DNA of 64,000 bases from Floccularia luteovirens (taxonomy: Eukaryota; Basidiomycota; Agaricomycetes; Agaricales; Squamanitaceae). A program made the position numbers and the translations under genes. The stretch lies in NCBI GenBank assembly GCA_009739215.1, contig VSJF01000012.1:124001-188000 (forward strand), given 5' to 3'. The number at the start of each line of letters is the position of its first letter. The stretch's first letter is position 1. Shown one piece after another: positions 38,201-49,303 of the stretch. The notes beneath the pieces are model-generated. The model saw only the letters and a program-made list of their open reading frames with translations. It did no database searches and was not told the origin of the DNA.

Positions 38201-39581
38201 CGTCACGAGGACCCGGACAGGAAATGGAATTTTGGGTAGTTCCTGCATAAATAGATAGAGCAGTCGAACCACCTCCTTTTGCGCCACATCGGTACATTCA
38301 TCCAAAGCATCCAGGACGAGTGTGATTGGGCGATGTGATGGATGTATATTCCTCAATGGTTTGATGATCAGATCCTCGAGATCCACTTGCAGTTGTTCGC
38401 CCTGCTTGCCCCTCCGAGTGTATTCCCGAGCTGCTGCTGTTATGTGAGGGTATAGATCCTTTTGGTTGCGGGCCAATTGGCATGCGATCGTTCTCAAAAC
38501 ATGTGTCGTCGTATTCAACTTGTCTGCACCACGAACGAAGAAAAATGAGGCTCCGAGTGCACCTGCCTTCTCCAATCTCTGGGCCATCTCAAAAGCAATG
38601 GTGGATTTTCCGGTTCCAGCACCGCCGCTAATGACATATATGAAAGAACTGCCCTGACTTGAATCAGATCGAAGGGTCCATTCTTCGAGCTCTTTGATGA
38701 GTGCGGTCCTAGTACTCGGTAATGTGCCTTCTGTTGTCGGATTCAAGCCTGAAGTGTACCCTGCATTGACGGGTACGAGTTTTTCCAGTGCCCTTTCGTC
38801 GTCTGCAACAGTAAGGGTAATGAGCAAAATGCCTATTGATTAATACAACCCTAGAAGGAGTCCCACCATCGCGCATTTGAGCATTTACAATCCCATTGAC
38901 AAGGAGCTCGATTGTTATCTCACCCTCAATCTGTATGATATATGCCGTGTTATAAGCAGACTATCTGAGTCTGACAAGTGTAATAATACATACGGAAAAC
39001 TTTCTAGTCGCATCCTCAATTCCAATCCTAATAGTTGATAAGATGTCTGTATTTCTTTTGTTTAGCAGGAAACCACGGAGGGATCCTTCTTGAAGCTCTT
39101 CAGCTGTATTTGTTAGATCTTCCAAATCACTGTATCCGCCAGCGAAATAAGTCAAGCGGATGCCAATTATGTGTATTATCATGACAAACCTTTTGAGAGT
39201 TGATATTCTCTTCTCTAACTCCGGGGAAGTCACCAGCCGCCGTCGTGTTCGATCATCTGATTCTGGTACATAACTACCTTGTTTCATTGTCCTCTCCATA
39301 ACCGACGCAAGTTCAGCTATTTTCTTGGCCAAATCTCTCCTGGTTTCTTCATTTCCTCTCACTTTCTGATTGATCGCAATCCATGTCAATAAACAAGTCG
39401 ACCACAATAGTAAAATTTGAGAACTCACCAGAATCATATCGATCAGAGTGGATAACAAAGAGGCAGCACCTGAGAGACCCGGGATGTGGCAAAAACCTAG
39501 TAAATCCTTTGAAATATCCAGGATCTGTTTTGCTCCAGTCAAGATAGCCTGAATTCTGCGATCTGCTTTGGATGGAGACAT
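35265..39581 (-). CDS. NLR-8: complete NACHT-WD40 STAND protein, type B N-terminus
   Basis: It starts at ATG 39581 (MSPSKADRRIQAIL, with CHIPGLSGAASLL). The NACHT exon is 38802-37214 and the WD40 exon 37160-35265 (632 codons with stop). NACHT shows GGAGTGKST, LVLDALDEC and VLVTSRPEMH, with a type 2 C-half (HPLKRNICQLDDP). About 12 WD40-type blades end in DILHIEDSS. Introns 1 (63 nt) and 2 (60 nt) are stop-free multiples of three, giving an open N-terminal stretch of 206 codons. If intron 1 were kept it would add a hydrophobic insert of about 21 residues (SSQILLLWSTCLLTWIAI). No frame break is seen. It is the outermost gene of the array and shares an upstream region with ORC6. Confidence 0.87.
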
Positions 39582-40235
39582 CGGACAGTCTTTAACGTGT
39601 TGGGATGATAATCACTGGTTTGATGGAAAGAGGAAGGTTGGGGCAGGAACCGCTGCGTCGACGAATGAAATGCTTGGCACTGTTAAAGGCATCCTCGTCC
39701 CGAGAGTTTCTGGTCACATGTTGACTGTTTAGAGAACACATTCGAATGGAAATTTTTGACAATTGCAATTATCCAGAATGGAAAATATTGTATTGTAATC
39801 GCATATCGACAGGTTAGGCAGTGATGAAGATAAGCGTTTTCCGTAATCCTGGAGATGTCGGATTGTGCTCTGCATTCATCTAACTACTCGAGCATATTCA
39901 GCTCGTAAAACGTTAGAGGACTCGATTATCTTTCGGCCTTGTTGGGTTTATGCTTCTGCCCATCGTTGTAGACTGTTCCTTGATGTAGAATGTCAGCACA
40001 ATTCACAAATGGCTGGTGTGTGCATGAGATAGCCAGTCCTAGGCTGGGGTGCACATATTGTAAGTAGTTACTAAGGCTAGGGAAAGTTAGGGACGAAAAT
40101 TAGAAGTATAAAGGGATGATTAGGTAAGGTGCTAGGAAATAAAGTTAAAAGAAAGAACAAAATAGGAAAGTGGTCACTGTGACTCAACGCGTTTTATAAC
40201 CGTGTCTTGATTTCTCTATATCAACCCACTCACCA
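39582..40235. promoter_or_regulatory. Divergent intergenic region NLR-8 / ORC6-like gene
   Basis: 654 bases separate two divergent start codons, so both promoters must lie here. No specific binding site is claimed. Confidence 0.4.
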
Positions 40236-41689
40236 ATGGCTCCAAACGAACATCTCATAAACAGTATATGTCGCCACGATGAAACTAGGCAATTAGCTGT
40301 CTCATTGCTTCGACAAGCACACACCAAAACTGGGGCAGGCTCTGGTTACGAGTTGGGCCCACACACCACGGGGTTACCTGCTATCTGTGCTCATGTCGCG
40401 TCCGTAATGTTAGCATTCCCATCTACTCTGCGCAGAATACTAAGTCACAACAATGGCCCTATAGGTTGAATAATGGTGATGTCTCACGAAAGGACGCCCA
40501 AGTAGCATCATGCCTCAAAACTTCAGACTTTACAAAAGCACTCCAGCTTGTACAGGCTGCTCTTAAAAGAACCGGGAAAAGATCTGAACGCACAATCACT
40601 TACGAGGATCTACATGAGAAATATGCGGCTGAGATACCGTTTTCATCCATTTCTCCATTGTTTGGACAAGCAACACTTGCTTTAATACAGCTCGATAACC
40701 GATGTAAAGCAGATAATCCGGAGGTGAAATGTGGAGTTTTTCATTGGATATGTAATGCACTCAAAGTCAGTAACATTGATTATCCATGAGTAGAACATAG
40801 ACATTAATATCAATTGCAGTGCAAAAATCTCCCGACCTTGCAAGATTTCGCAGATGACAATGGAGTTTCGCAGAAACTCGTCGACTCCATTGTGAAACAA
40901 CTAAATGCGAAATGCAATTCATTGAAGACACGGGTTGTTGAGGCAGCAAAGCGGCCAGTCTCTCCAGTAAAACCAATGGCTTCAATGTCACCAACCAAGC
41001 GATCACCTACCAAACAGAAGTTGCGCGAGCTACCATCTAGAGACTCTCCGAAGAAGCGGACAGAAGATATGGAACATGAACAAAATGACTCTGATGTCGA
41101 TTTGCTGGAAACACCAACGAAGAAAAGAAAACTTGAGACCCCTACCAAACCCAGAGTTTATACTTCCGCCAGTAAAGCTAGATTACAGTTGCAGGAGATG
41201 TCACCCTCTAAGGATACACAAGCGTCAGCTAACCCCGTTAGAGAACATTCCACCCTGATATCTCAGTCTACACCTACACTTATTCTCCGTCGCTCGAAAA
41301 GAAGTGAACCAATGACCTCCCATACCACTCTCCATACTCAAGGCGAAGTCACACTACCAGTAACCCCATCCAAGCGCTCTCGTACTGTGGTCGACACATT
41401 CAAGTCTACTCCTAATTCAGTATTAAAGTCGACACCCACACTCCGCCGTTCAGTAAGAAATGAATCCATTGTCCTTCCAGAACCCGATGTCTATGATGAG
41501 GGTGAAGAAAAGACCTCGGGCAATGAAGAAGAACAACCTCATCCTCGACGTCGCTTCAGACCTATCTTCCTCGACCGCAAACAGTGGTGCAGCCTTGATC
41601 CTCGGGTAGATCAAATATGGAAACAGGTAGAGAAGCAGCAGAAGCGCTTCGCTAAGTCATCTGCTCATCTACCTGACCTGATGTTATAA
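40236..41689 (+). CDS. ORC6: Origin recognition complex subunit 6-like protein
   Basis: Proposed exons are 40236-40399, 40465-40765 and 40820-41689, phase-consistent, about 444 aa. The N-terminal half is helical with segments that follow the TFIIB-like cyclin folds of Orc6: DVSRKDAQVASCLKTSDF then ALQLVQAAL, and later LPTLQDFADDNGVSQKLVDS. The middle is basic and rich in SPTK and TPTK motifs (likely CDK sites). The C-terminus, RRFRPIFLDRKQW...DPRVDQIWKQVEKQ, fits the conserved Orc6 C-terminal helix that contacts Orc3. Orc6 acts in replication licensing in the nucleus. The first intron is uncertain: its donor would be GTCCGT at 40400. A 32-nt alternative (40404-40435) also keeps the frame but is unusually short. 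The conserved acceptor in the decayed copy supports the longer one. The assignment is by pattern, not search. Confidence 0.65.
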
Positions 41690-42806
41690 TTCATACTTTG
41701 TAATTTGTGGAACGATTGTACTGCTACTCATGAAAAACCACTCTTGGTCCTATCTCCTAAGGTACATCATTCAGAACAGTTGAGGGGCAGCAAATCTCAT
41801 CTGGACCCCAATCTCCAAAAAGATAGTGAAGATACCGCAATTGCTAAACTCAGCCTCCAGACCCCAGGATCCGACAGAGTGAAGTCACAATCAAAGAATC
41901 CGTATCTAGATTAACCGCCCCGATAAGTCCACCAGTACTTGACCATCGCTTCTGCCATGCTATTCTTCAGATCTCTCTATCGTTGGGAGTGTTCTCGATG
42001 ACAAATACCTACAAGGGGTGTCGAGATGCGATAAGAGCATGGCTCGTGCAACTTATACGTACGCCCTTGATCATCTACCAGGAGTTGGATTATGTTTATA
42101 GATATATAGTTTACACAATTTACCTCCTAAAAGGTTACATCACACATGCTGAGAATTAGTATAATACAACTTCCAGCATTGCGGAAGTCGAACGAGTTAT
42201 AAATTAGAATCATGCACGCAGATTCTTTGATGTATATTACAGGAAGGATGGGTCAGTATGCTGGGATCATCCCGCTTGAGGACATTGAAGCATAAATATA
42301 CATACATTTTTTCTGAACAAAAGACAGTACTATGTAAACTTTATCATTGCACTCGTATCAGCAATAAGAAACCAAGCTATACCTAGCCTTGAGAAAGCTC
42401 ATTGTCGTAATTTCAAGCCCTCCGGTCCGAGATTTCTTGTCACTTTCCACGAATTTTTGTTCTATTCGCTTACAACTTTTCACCCACAAGAATCATTGCA
42501 TATGTATACTAACAATAAACAATAAATCCACGAATACATAAGGTGCGTAAAGTATTGAAATTATAATGAGGTATAACCACCAGGGTTCCGCCAGAGGCCC
42601 CGTCCCCACTAGATCTGCGTGAACCAGCAACGTCGTTGATCCATATGTGCATCGTTTCCCAGAAACAGAATGTGTCAGTTGCTTGTACTCCCTCGTGTAA
42701 TATCCCTTGCAATTGAACGAGTTTCGCTGGAAAATTGGACATGTATTACGAGCTACATCCATAATCAATGTTGATGAAAATGATATTGATATGAAGACAT
42801 AGTACC
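41690..42806. other. Intergenic region between ORC6-like gene and GTPase A
   Basis: These are 3' flanks of two convergent genes. A plus-strand frame at 41705-41914 is probably 3' untranslated sequence. Minus-strand frames at 42493-42768 could be an extra 3' exon of GTPase A, but no phase-consistent join gives a convincing protein. Confidence 0.35.
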
Positions 42807-43601
42807 TTACAAATGCCCACTGGTTTCTTTGGGTTTAAAATATAAATGGGTGTGTGGCTCAACCACCACCCCTCCCTGTGGACTGTTGAAGAAAAATTCT
42901 TGGAACTGACGCGCAAATTCCGACGCATTTTTGAAGCGAAAACTAGTTCTCTTTGCATCTACACCCCTCCAGATGTTTTCTTGGATATTCTTCTCATTCG
43001 AGTTTGCATCTATATTATCAGAATCATCCCACTTTGTCGTGACTAAAACAACCCGCTCAATATCATTACCAACACAGAGGTTTGCGAGTGCCAAAGGCTT
43101 CCCCGTTGGCTGTATCTCCGAGATTGGCATGACGAAAACTATCCCGGTTAGCTTTCTTCCGCCCCTGCCCTTCCCGACATAGATAAGTCAGACCAAAAAA
43201 AATAGTTGTTTATTTTGACAACACACAGATATTTCTCAAAATTTTGCCTTGTGAGCTTTCGTTAAAGCTTGGTGTGTCGAGTAAAATGGCATTGCTTTCT
43301 CCATGTCTGACAATAATACGCGCGTTGATAGAAGATTGTTCGCCTTGCAAAGGGTAAGACCCAGCCTCTATGCCTGTCACAGCCCTTATAACCCGCTTGT
43401 GGGATAAGAATATAACAGTAGATATGTACGCGTTACTTACATGAGTCTTTCCAGCACTACTAGGTCCTACGAAACTACAAAACATGAAGAATCAGGACAT
43501 AGACGGGAAATATAAGATCACAAGCCTCACGCAATGATAGATTCACCAGAGTTGTCGTTGCGTTTCGTCCCAGAAACCAGATTACGCAGTGTTTGGAGCA
43601 T
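42807..43601 (-). CDS. GTPase A: AIG1/GIMAP-like G-domain protein
   Basis: Exon 1 runs 43601-43531 (MLQTLRNLVSGTKRN), exon 2 43474-43441 and exon 3 from 43395. The last exon ends at 42807. Splicing exons 1 and 2 yields AFVGPSSAGKTH, a P-loop of the GxxxxGK[ST] form. Exon 3 has LLDTPSFNESS (G3). The last exon has KLTGIVFVMPISEI, then VVLVTTKWDD, the strand where G4 would lie, here TKWD rather than NKxD. This layout is typical of small basidiomycete GTPases related to AIG1. Two more copies follow. The donor of exon 3 (43224 or 43226) and the 3' end are uncertain. Nucleotide binding is well supported, the cellular role is unknown. Confidence 0.7.
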
Positions 43602-44823
43602 GTTATTGTGAGATGAGTGCGATTAATAGTCTATGGCGATATCTGACGAGCTGAAGTATATATAGTGATATAATTTAGTGCTTGGATATAAAAGCCGTGC
43701 ACTGCATAACATGCATACAGCACATGTTTTCCCATGAGAATCCTTGCAGATATGACGAGGGGATTGGAAGGATAATGTCCTTTGCACCAGCTTCAACGTA
43801 CGCAGCAGTAGCTTTCAAGTCAAGCACAGCCGGTCGGTTTAGCAGTTATTCCGGAATCCGGTGTCCGTAATTTAGTTTTGATCACTTTTGTGATATCGGT
43901 AAGAAATTATGCGATGGATAGATGGAGCTTTGTGACGAGAATGTGTGGGTTTTGCAAGTAGTCGTTCAGATAGAGTTTTGCAATGTTTTCCTCATGTGTT
44001 TATTCCCCGAATGTTCACATGACTATATTCCTGTGATATTGGGCTCTTAGAGCCTCGGCACTTTATTTTACAAGGTGAATAGATCGACAGAGCTCAGCTG
44101 TCACCGTTCAAAGAGGTATTGCGTCTTTCAACCGGTATGGCACAAACATAACCAAGGTTGACTATTTTGATATGATGCATATGGAAGTTAGGATGTCGAT
44201 TTGCTTCTTTGTGTTTTTAATTAAACGGTCACCCTGGTAAGGATCACGGTTGGAAAACGGCCTAGGACCATCAATGACGATTCTATGAGCGCTAAAGGGG
44301 GCTGGAAGGCAGTGTGTTAGTGAAAGGCATGACATTGCTTGCAGGGTATAGCGCATATCGCTTCATCATTACTTTTCCTGGATTCTATGAATCTGAATAA
44401 AGAATTACTCCGAGTCAGTGATACCCAAATAAAATCGTGAATAATCAACCCAATGACCTTTTTGTCCTTGTAGTTTGCTGGAAAAAAATCACCGGATATT
44501 TTGGCAAGTAATCCCACGGAAGATGAGAGGAAAGGAAGGAAATATGTGTGAGGAAGTTAGGTTAATAATAGAGTCGGTCAGGAACGCGAAAACCAATGCG
44601 GATGATGATATATTGCAATCATTACCTATTTAACATGATATAGAAAATACATCAGTGAAAATTACTTATGGAGGGTACCGGTAGGAATAATGCCTATTCG
44701 AACATGTACTAATTCAATTCAACTTTTGAAATAGTACTTTAACTCTAGCTATGCAGGTCCAAAACCCTCCAAGCACAAGACTAGTGTTCGACAATATCTA
44801 TTGGCATGATCCATAATATCGCT
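43602..44823. other. Spacer between GTPase A and GTPase B
   Basis: About 1.2 kb. Two minus-strand frames at 44162-44356 and 44317-44517 (with PFSAHRIVIDGPRPFSNRDP) read like protein but match nothing recognised. They could be a remnant gene. Confidence 0.3.
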
Positions 44824-45640
44824 TTATCGACGTCCGCCAAACTTGAACTTTGGCCACCAGGTTCCACCAACCGATTGCCTCTTAGAAGCATTATCAGAAA
44901 TTGATTCCTGTTTTTGTGCCTTCAACTTTTTATTGAAAAAATCCAGGATTTCCTGCCCCGAACTAGAATTGTCGCGGAAACGAATACTTGAGGATCCGTT
45001 CTTGACCATGTTTTCCCAAACGTTAGATACAATGATTCTTTCGTTGGCAAGCGCAACATCCTCCGAAATGGTACCCCATTTTGTTGTAACCAGCAAGACA
45101 CGTTGTGTCGAACTATCCCGACAGAGAGATTTGAATCTTCTTTCGTTCTTATACGGTTTGCCGCTTGCCCCTGCATCAGAGACGGAATACACATATACTA
45201 TCCCGGCAAGTTCTTTGTTACTATCATATCTTGATGAGAGTAATTAGTAAAAACGGGCGTTTCTTCTCTTTTGAATACTTTACGATTTTTTAAGCCAAGT
45301 TTCAATTTGACTCAGAATGTTCATATCAGATACGCAGGACTTCTCATCAAGCTCGGGTGTATCGATTAAGATGATGTCATCCGCATCTTTCTTGGATACT
45401 TTGATGATACGCATGTCATCCGACATCAATCCGCGATTGTTTATTCCAGCAATTTCGTCTATTATCTATCTTGGGTGGTCAGACACATCACAATAACTGC
45501 CATTATCACTTACACGACTCTTCCCACATCTAGTAGGTCCTAAAAAACTATGGAAATAGTTTAACTCCTGATGCAGTGAAGAAAAGAGAGACTTACACAA
45601 TTACTGAATCATTGGTGGCCGATTTCCCGTTCCTCGACAT
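44824..45640 (-). CDS. GTPase B: AIG1/GIMAP-like G-domain protein
   Basis: It starts at ATG 45640 (MSRNGKSATNDSVIV). An intron starting gtaagt leads into a short exon giving FLGPTRCGKSR, the P-loop. The third exon has DDIILIDTPELDEKS (G3) and ETWLKKS. An intron joins in phase to YDSNKELAGIVYVYSVSDAG, followed by VLLVTTKWGTISED, and a C-terminal helix NVWENMVKNGSSSIRFRD. It ends in a basic tail KFKFGGRR at 44824. The exon order and phases match GTPase C. Unlike the usual DTPGF, the G3 motif reads DTPEL. The start and the P-loop joins are supported by frame and by paralogues. The function beyond GTP binding is unknown. Confidence 0.72.
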
Positions 45641-46833
45641 TTAACGTAGTTGTGGTTGGTGGATGAGTTTACAGAAGATGCAAGTTGACGACAGGTTTAA
45701 GATTTCAGGGCAGTTGAAATTCCCATTTTGAAATCGCTTTTTGCAACATGGAATACACATGGCAGATCGGTTCAGGGTGAAGTGCTGTGCGAAGTGGTGG
45801 GCGATGCCCTTCTTCGAAATCAACTCGGCATCCTTCTATGATCGATTATTTCAGGTGATAGGTGTACACAGCCAACAGCTATGAGCGCCTCGCAAATCGG
45901 AATATTGCACACATTGCTGGAACACTGACCTGATTGGCTCATGATGGATGCATGATCAGCCGCTGCATTGAAGTAGGCCCTCGTGGCTATTCCTCGTGTA
46001 CACCCACTCCACAACAAACACAATCCCTAGCAACAATATGATAAGTCGGATACATATGCTTCCGATATCAGTAGTCAGTTAGTGAACAGTGCTTACCTCG
46101 TCGGACCTTGGGTGACTTCAATGGATAATAAGAACATGAAGGTGAAAGTCTAGACACCTGGAATGCTTGAAATCCCACAAATTTTAAAAATGACCACCAA
46201 GTACAACAATTTTCGCTTTTGGATCGTACATAAGTCGAGAAGACGGAACGGAACACTACCAATGATTAATATTGACGTAATATTAATTATGACCATAGTA
46301 ACGTCTATAATGAATTAGTCGCCCATGGTATTCGCATGTTTTACTCACTTTACGGCCTCAAACAGAGAATCGTGAATAACAAGCAAGGGAAGCCGGATCA
46401 ACTCCATGTCTCGCAGCGACGGTCTTGTAAAATCCCCTAGCTCCGAAAGTTCTTGAACCCAAGCAATAAACGTGATATGTCCTATTTTTAGTGTCTGAGG
46501 AACGAGCGCTCCGTCAACGTGAACTGTAGTGATAGACCAATGCACACGGATACAACAACGACTCCGCGCGATAGATGACATAAGATTGCGAGGAAACGGA
46601 ATTACAGCACGCATGAAGGACATTGTGTTGTAGAAGCTTCATAGGAAATAAAGGTATGCACGCATATTCCTTCGTGATATTGATCTATTCAGTGAACTGA
46701 TGGGCATGGTATGTATGTACAAGGTAGAATGAATTAAGGCTGTGAAAAGACTAATCAGACTCGACAGGAAGGTTAGCTCCAATGTTTAAGAGCCCACATA
46801 CATGAAATCCCTACAACAATGCAGGATCCCTGC
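45641..46833. other. Spacer between GTPase B and GTPase C
   Basis: About 1.2 kb. A minus-strand frame at 46345-46623 (92 codons, beginning MSFMRAVIPFPRNLMS) could be a small gene or an exon. No domain is recognised and no confident splice partner is found. Frames at 46068-46262 and 45820-46023 are weaker. Confidence 0.3.
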
Positions 46834-47685
46834 TCAATTAATGAGCTTGTCACCCAACACAGCACGCCATACAGCAACCACTCGACTTGCCAATATCATC
46901 CGTTCAACAATCGCCTTGAATCTACTCCCACCATCACGGCGGTCCGCCGGCATGGTTGAGCGGACTTTATTTTCTTCCTCTACAATGAACTGCACGATTT
47001 TCTGTGCAGAAGCAACGGAATTTTCAAAACGAATTTTCGATGATCCTTCCCTTTCCATACTTTTCCACACATTGTTTAATAATTTTTCTTCATTGGCGAT
47101 CGCTATTTCCGCAGGTGTTGTATCCCACCTTGTCGTTACCAGAACAATTCGGTTCATAGCATCGGGTCCGCATAGCTCTTTGAATATCCTCTGGTTCTTG
47201 AAAGGACTGCCTTTGGGATCTCCCCCAGATACTGCATATACATAAACTATTCCAGCCAGTCTGCTGCCAGTATATCTAAAAGAGGTGAGCTAAAATTTTA
47301 GTAACTGCTTGATTACTTGCCGCTTCTTCAACCAAGCTTTGAGTTTATCCAGAACAAAAATATCGAAATTTTCCCTTTCATCAAAGCCTGGTGTGTCGAT
47401 CAAGACGATGTTGGGCTCTCCACGCTTAGAAATTCTCATAGCGCGCAATTCATCATTCTCTAGGCCTCGAATAACAGGAGTTCCTCCCCGAACAAGAGTG
47501 TCTACTAGCTGTTTGCCTATTGAGAAGTTTCCCGGACAACAAATATAACTTCTTACGTGGCTTTTCCCAGTTTTATTGGGTCCCACGAAACTGGTTTATA
47601 GAGAACCTAGTAAGTTTCAGAAGTACGAAAAAGGAGGATTGTGCTTCCACGCAATTACGATATCCTGATTTTCCATTGGTCTCAT
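46834..47685 (-). CDS. GTPase C: AIG1/GIMAP-like G-domain protein
   Basis: It starts at 47685 or the in-frame ATG at 47676 (MENQDIVIA). The first intron joins to FVGPNKTGKSH (P-loop). The next exon encodes GLENDELRAMRI, then IVLIDTPGFDERENF (G3 of DTPGF type) and LKAWLKKR. The following join to YTGSRLAGIVYVYAVSGGD uses a GC donor (gcaagt at 47320) and a normal acceptor at 47276, a 45-nt intron. No GT donor keeps the frame. Then come RIVLVTTRWDTTP and a basic C-terminal helix. It is the best preserved of three neighbouring copies. By family it should bind GTP and may act at membranes, but the partner is unknown. Confidence 0.75.
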
Positions 47686-48035
47686 TTTCTGCACTTCTAG
47701 TACAATCGTTAGTTGGGGAAGTTTAGTCAAGGTATAGTAGGTTAGGTATGGGGTTAGTTTCTGTATGTATGTAAAAGTTTTGGTTATCTGATCATGCCTT
47801 GCATCGTGGCCTACTTACATGCGCACTTGCACAGTCAAAAAGCCCGTAGAGTTCTTTGTTTGAAAAACTGCTTTAGATGTAACAAGATTGACTTCCGAAG
47901 TACCCATCTCTAACATCACATCGATTGGATTGAAGTGATAGTGAAAGACAAAAAGCTCCTGCAGATCCACTGCGGAAATCCATATTTTCATGAATACATC
48001 ATCAGCACAACATTAAAGTGGTACATAACAAGAAG
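47686..48035. other. Spacer between GTPase C and SHO1
   Basis: 350 bases, no gene seen. It holds the GTPase C promoter side and the SHO1 3' flank. Confidence 0.4.
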
Positions 48036-49303
48036 TCATGGAAGTAATAGCTGTAGATAGTTTGAAGGAGCAACTGAAAAAGGAAAAATGTTGGTATGGA
48101 GATAGTTGCAAAGAGCGTGGAATAAACGCACCCCCTCTTGTCCCATTAGATTTCACAACTTCCCACCAATTCCTCGATCTGTCAAGTACAATCATCACTT
48201 CTCCTTGCTTAAATGAAACCTCGTGTGGATCCTTTGAAGCTTTATCTGAGGAAGAGTATTATTCACAATGATGTAATTCAGTTAGGCAAGTAGCACATAC
48301 AATCGTACAGTGCCTCGGCTCGTTCTTCTTGTTGTGATAGCGCTCCCCTCCCAGAAGCCAAACTATCCGGACGCGTACTTGAGTTGCCCATGGCAGCAGC
48401 TGCTGTGGACGTGTCTGGTGGGAAGGTCGTTGTTGTTCCTCTGTCGCCGGGCGCTTGAGGCGGGGTATATGTACTCCAAACTCCAGCTGAACCTCTTTTC
48501 GCCTCAGATTCCATTGCGCTTGGAATGTGGGATCGTGTAGTGCCATCCTCATATTGTGCAGGCCTACTTCCACGATCACTGGCTATTCCACTCATATTAT
48601 TACGTGGTAGTGGTGGATAAGAGAACGCATCCATGTTGGTTGGAACATTGGGTATCGTTGTAATTGCGGGACGATAGTCACCGGTTGGACCCAAATGTCG
48701 AAGGATTACGAGGAAAGGCGACCCATCTTCTGCTGTGAGAACGAGGATCCAAAGGGTGTCGATGACTGCTGTGATAAGCCAACCTGCAGCCATAATCTTC
48801 TCTGACGTTCTCCCCAGAAAGATATTACTATCGACCCCGATAGTTGCAAAAACTGTGACCATTGCTGCGAGGATAGAAATTTGAACGCGATGAATGGGCA
48901 CGGTATCACTCCACAGTGTCAACAGGATTCCTGCTATGATCCCCGTCTGTATGACTATGGCATACCATAAGAATCCTACTGTTCTATTTCCAACTAAATT
49001 TGGAAGATCAAAAAATAGTTTGCTCCAGGCATTTGAAAGTTGCTTACTTTTGTTAGTGACAATGGCTTGTCCAACCAAGGCGAGTCCCCATCCAATCTGT
49101 GAATTAGGAAATAAAAAATAAGGTTATGATTTAATTCGGGAATGGTTGCTTGTTGTTAGACATACAGTGCCGATAATCAGGGTGGCTACAAAGAAATAGT
49201 TGCCTGCAAGTCGTTGTGACATAGGGCTCATGCCATTTGTTTCGGAGAAAGGCTTCGAATGTCGATGAGGTTGGGCGGGCAACATGTCTTGTTCATGAGC
49301 CAT
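48036..49303 (-). CDS. SHO1: Sho1-like osmosensor: four membrane helices plus C-terminal SH3
   Basis: Exons 49303-49166, 49096-48301, 48245-48132 and 48073-48036 are phase-consistent and give 361 aa. Four hydrophobic segments lie in the first half (NYFFVATLIIG...; FLWYAIVIQTGIIAGILLTL; ISILAAMVTVFATIGV; AAGWLITAVIDTLWILVL). A long Ser/Pro/Thr-rich linker follows, then an SH3 domain: EALYDYKASKDPHEVSFKQG, RNWWEVV and, after the last intron, GVAPSNYLQLLLP. That terminal sequence is the canonical SH3 end and confirms the 58-nt last intron; reading through it destroys the motif. Sho1 sits in the plasma membrane and feeds the HOG MAP kinase pathway by binding Pbs2 through the SH3. It is head-to-head with GUT2. 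The order of domains and the length match the fungal family. Confidence 0.9.

Noticed and set aside
40404..40435. 32-nt first intron of the ORC6-like gene
   Set aside because: It keeps the frame but is shorter than any other intron here; the acceptor at 40464 is supported by the matching site in the decayed copy.
48013..48198. SHO1 ending at 48013 by reading through the last intron
   Set aside because: Read-through replaces the canonical SH3 end; splicing restores GVAPSNYLQLL.
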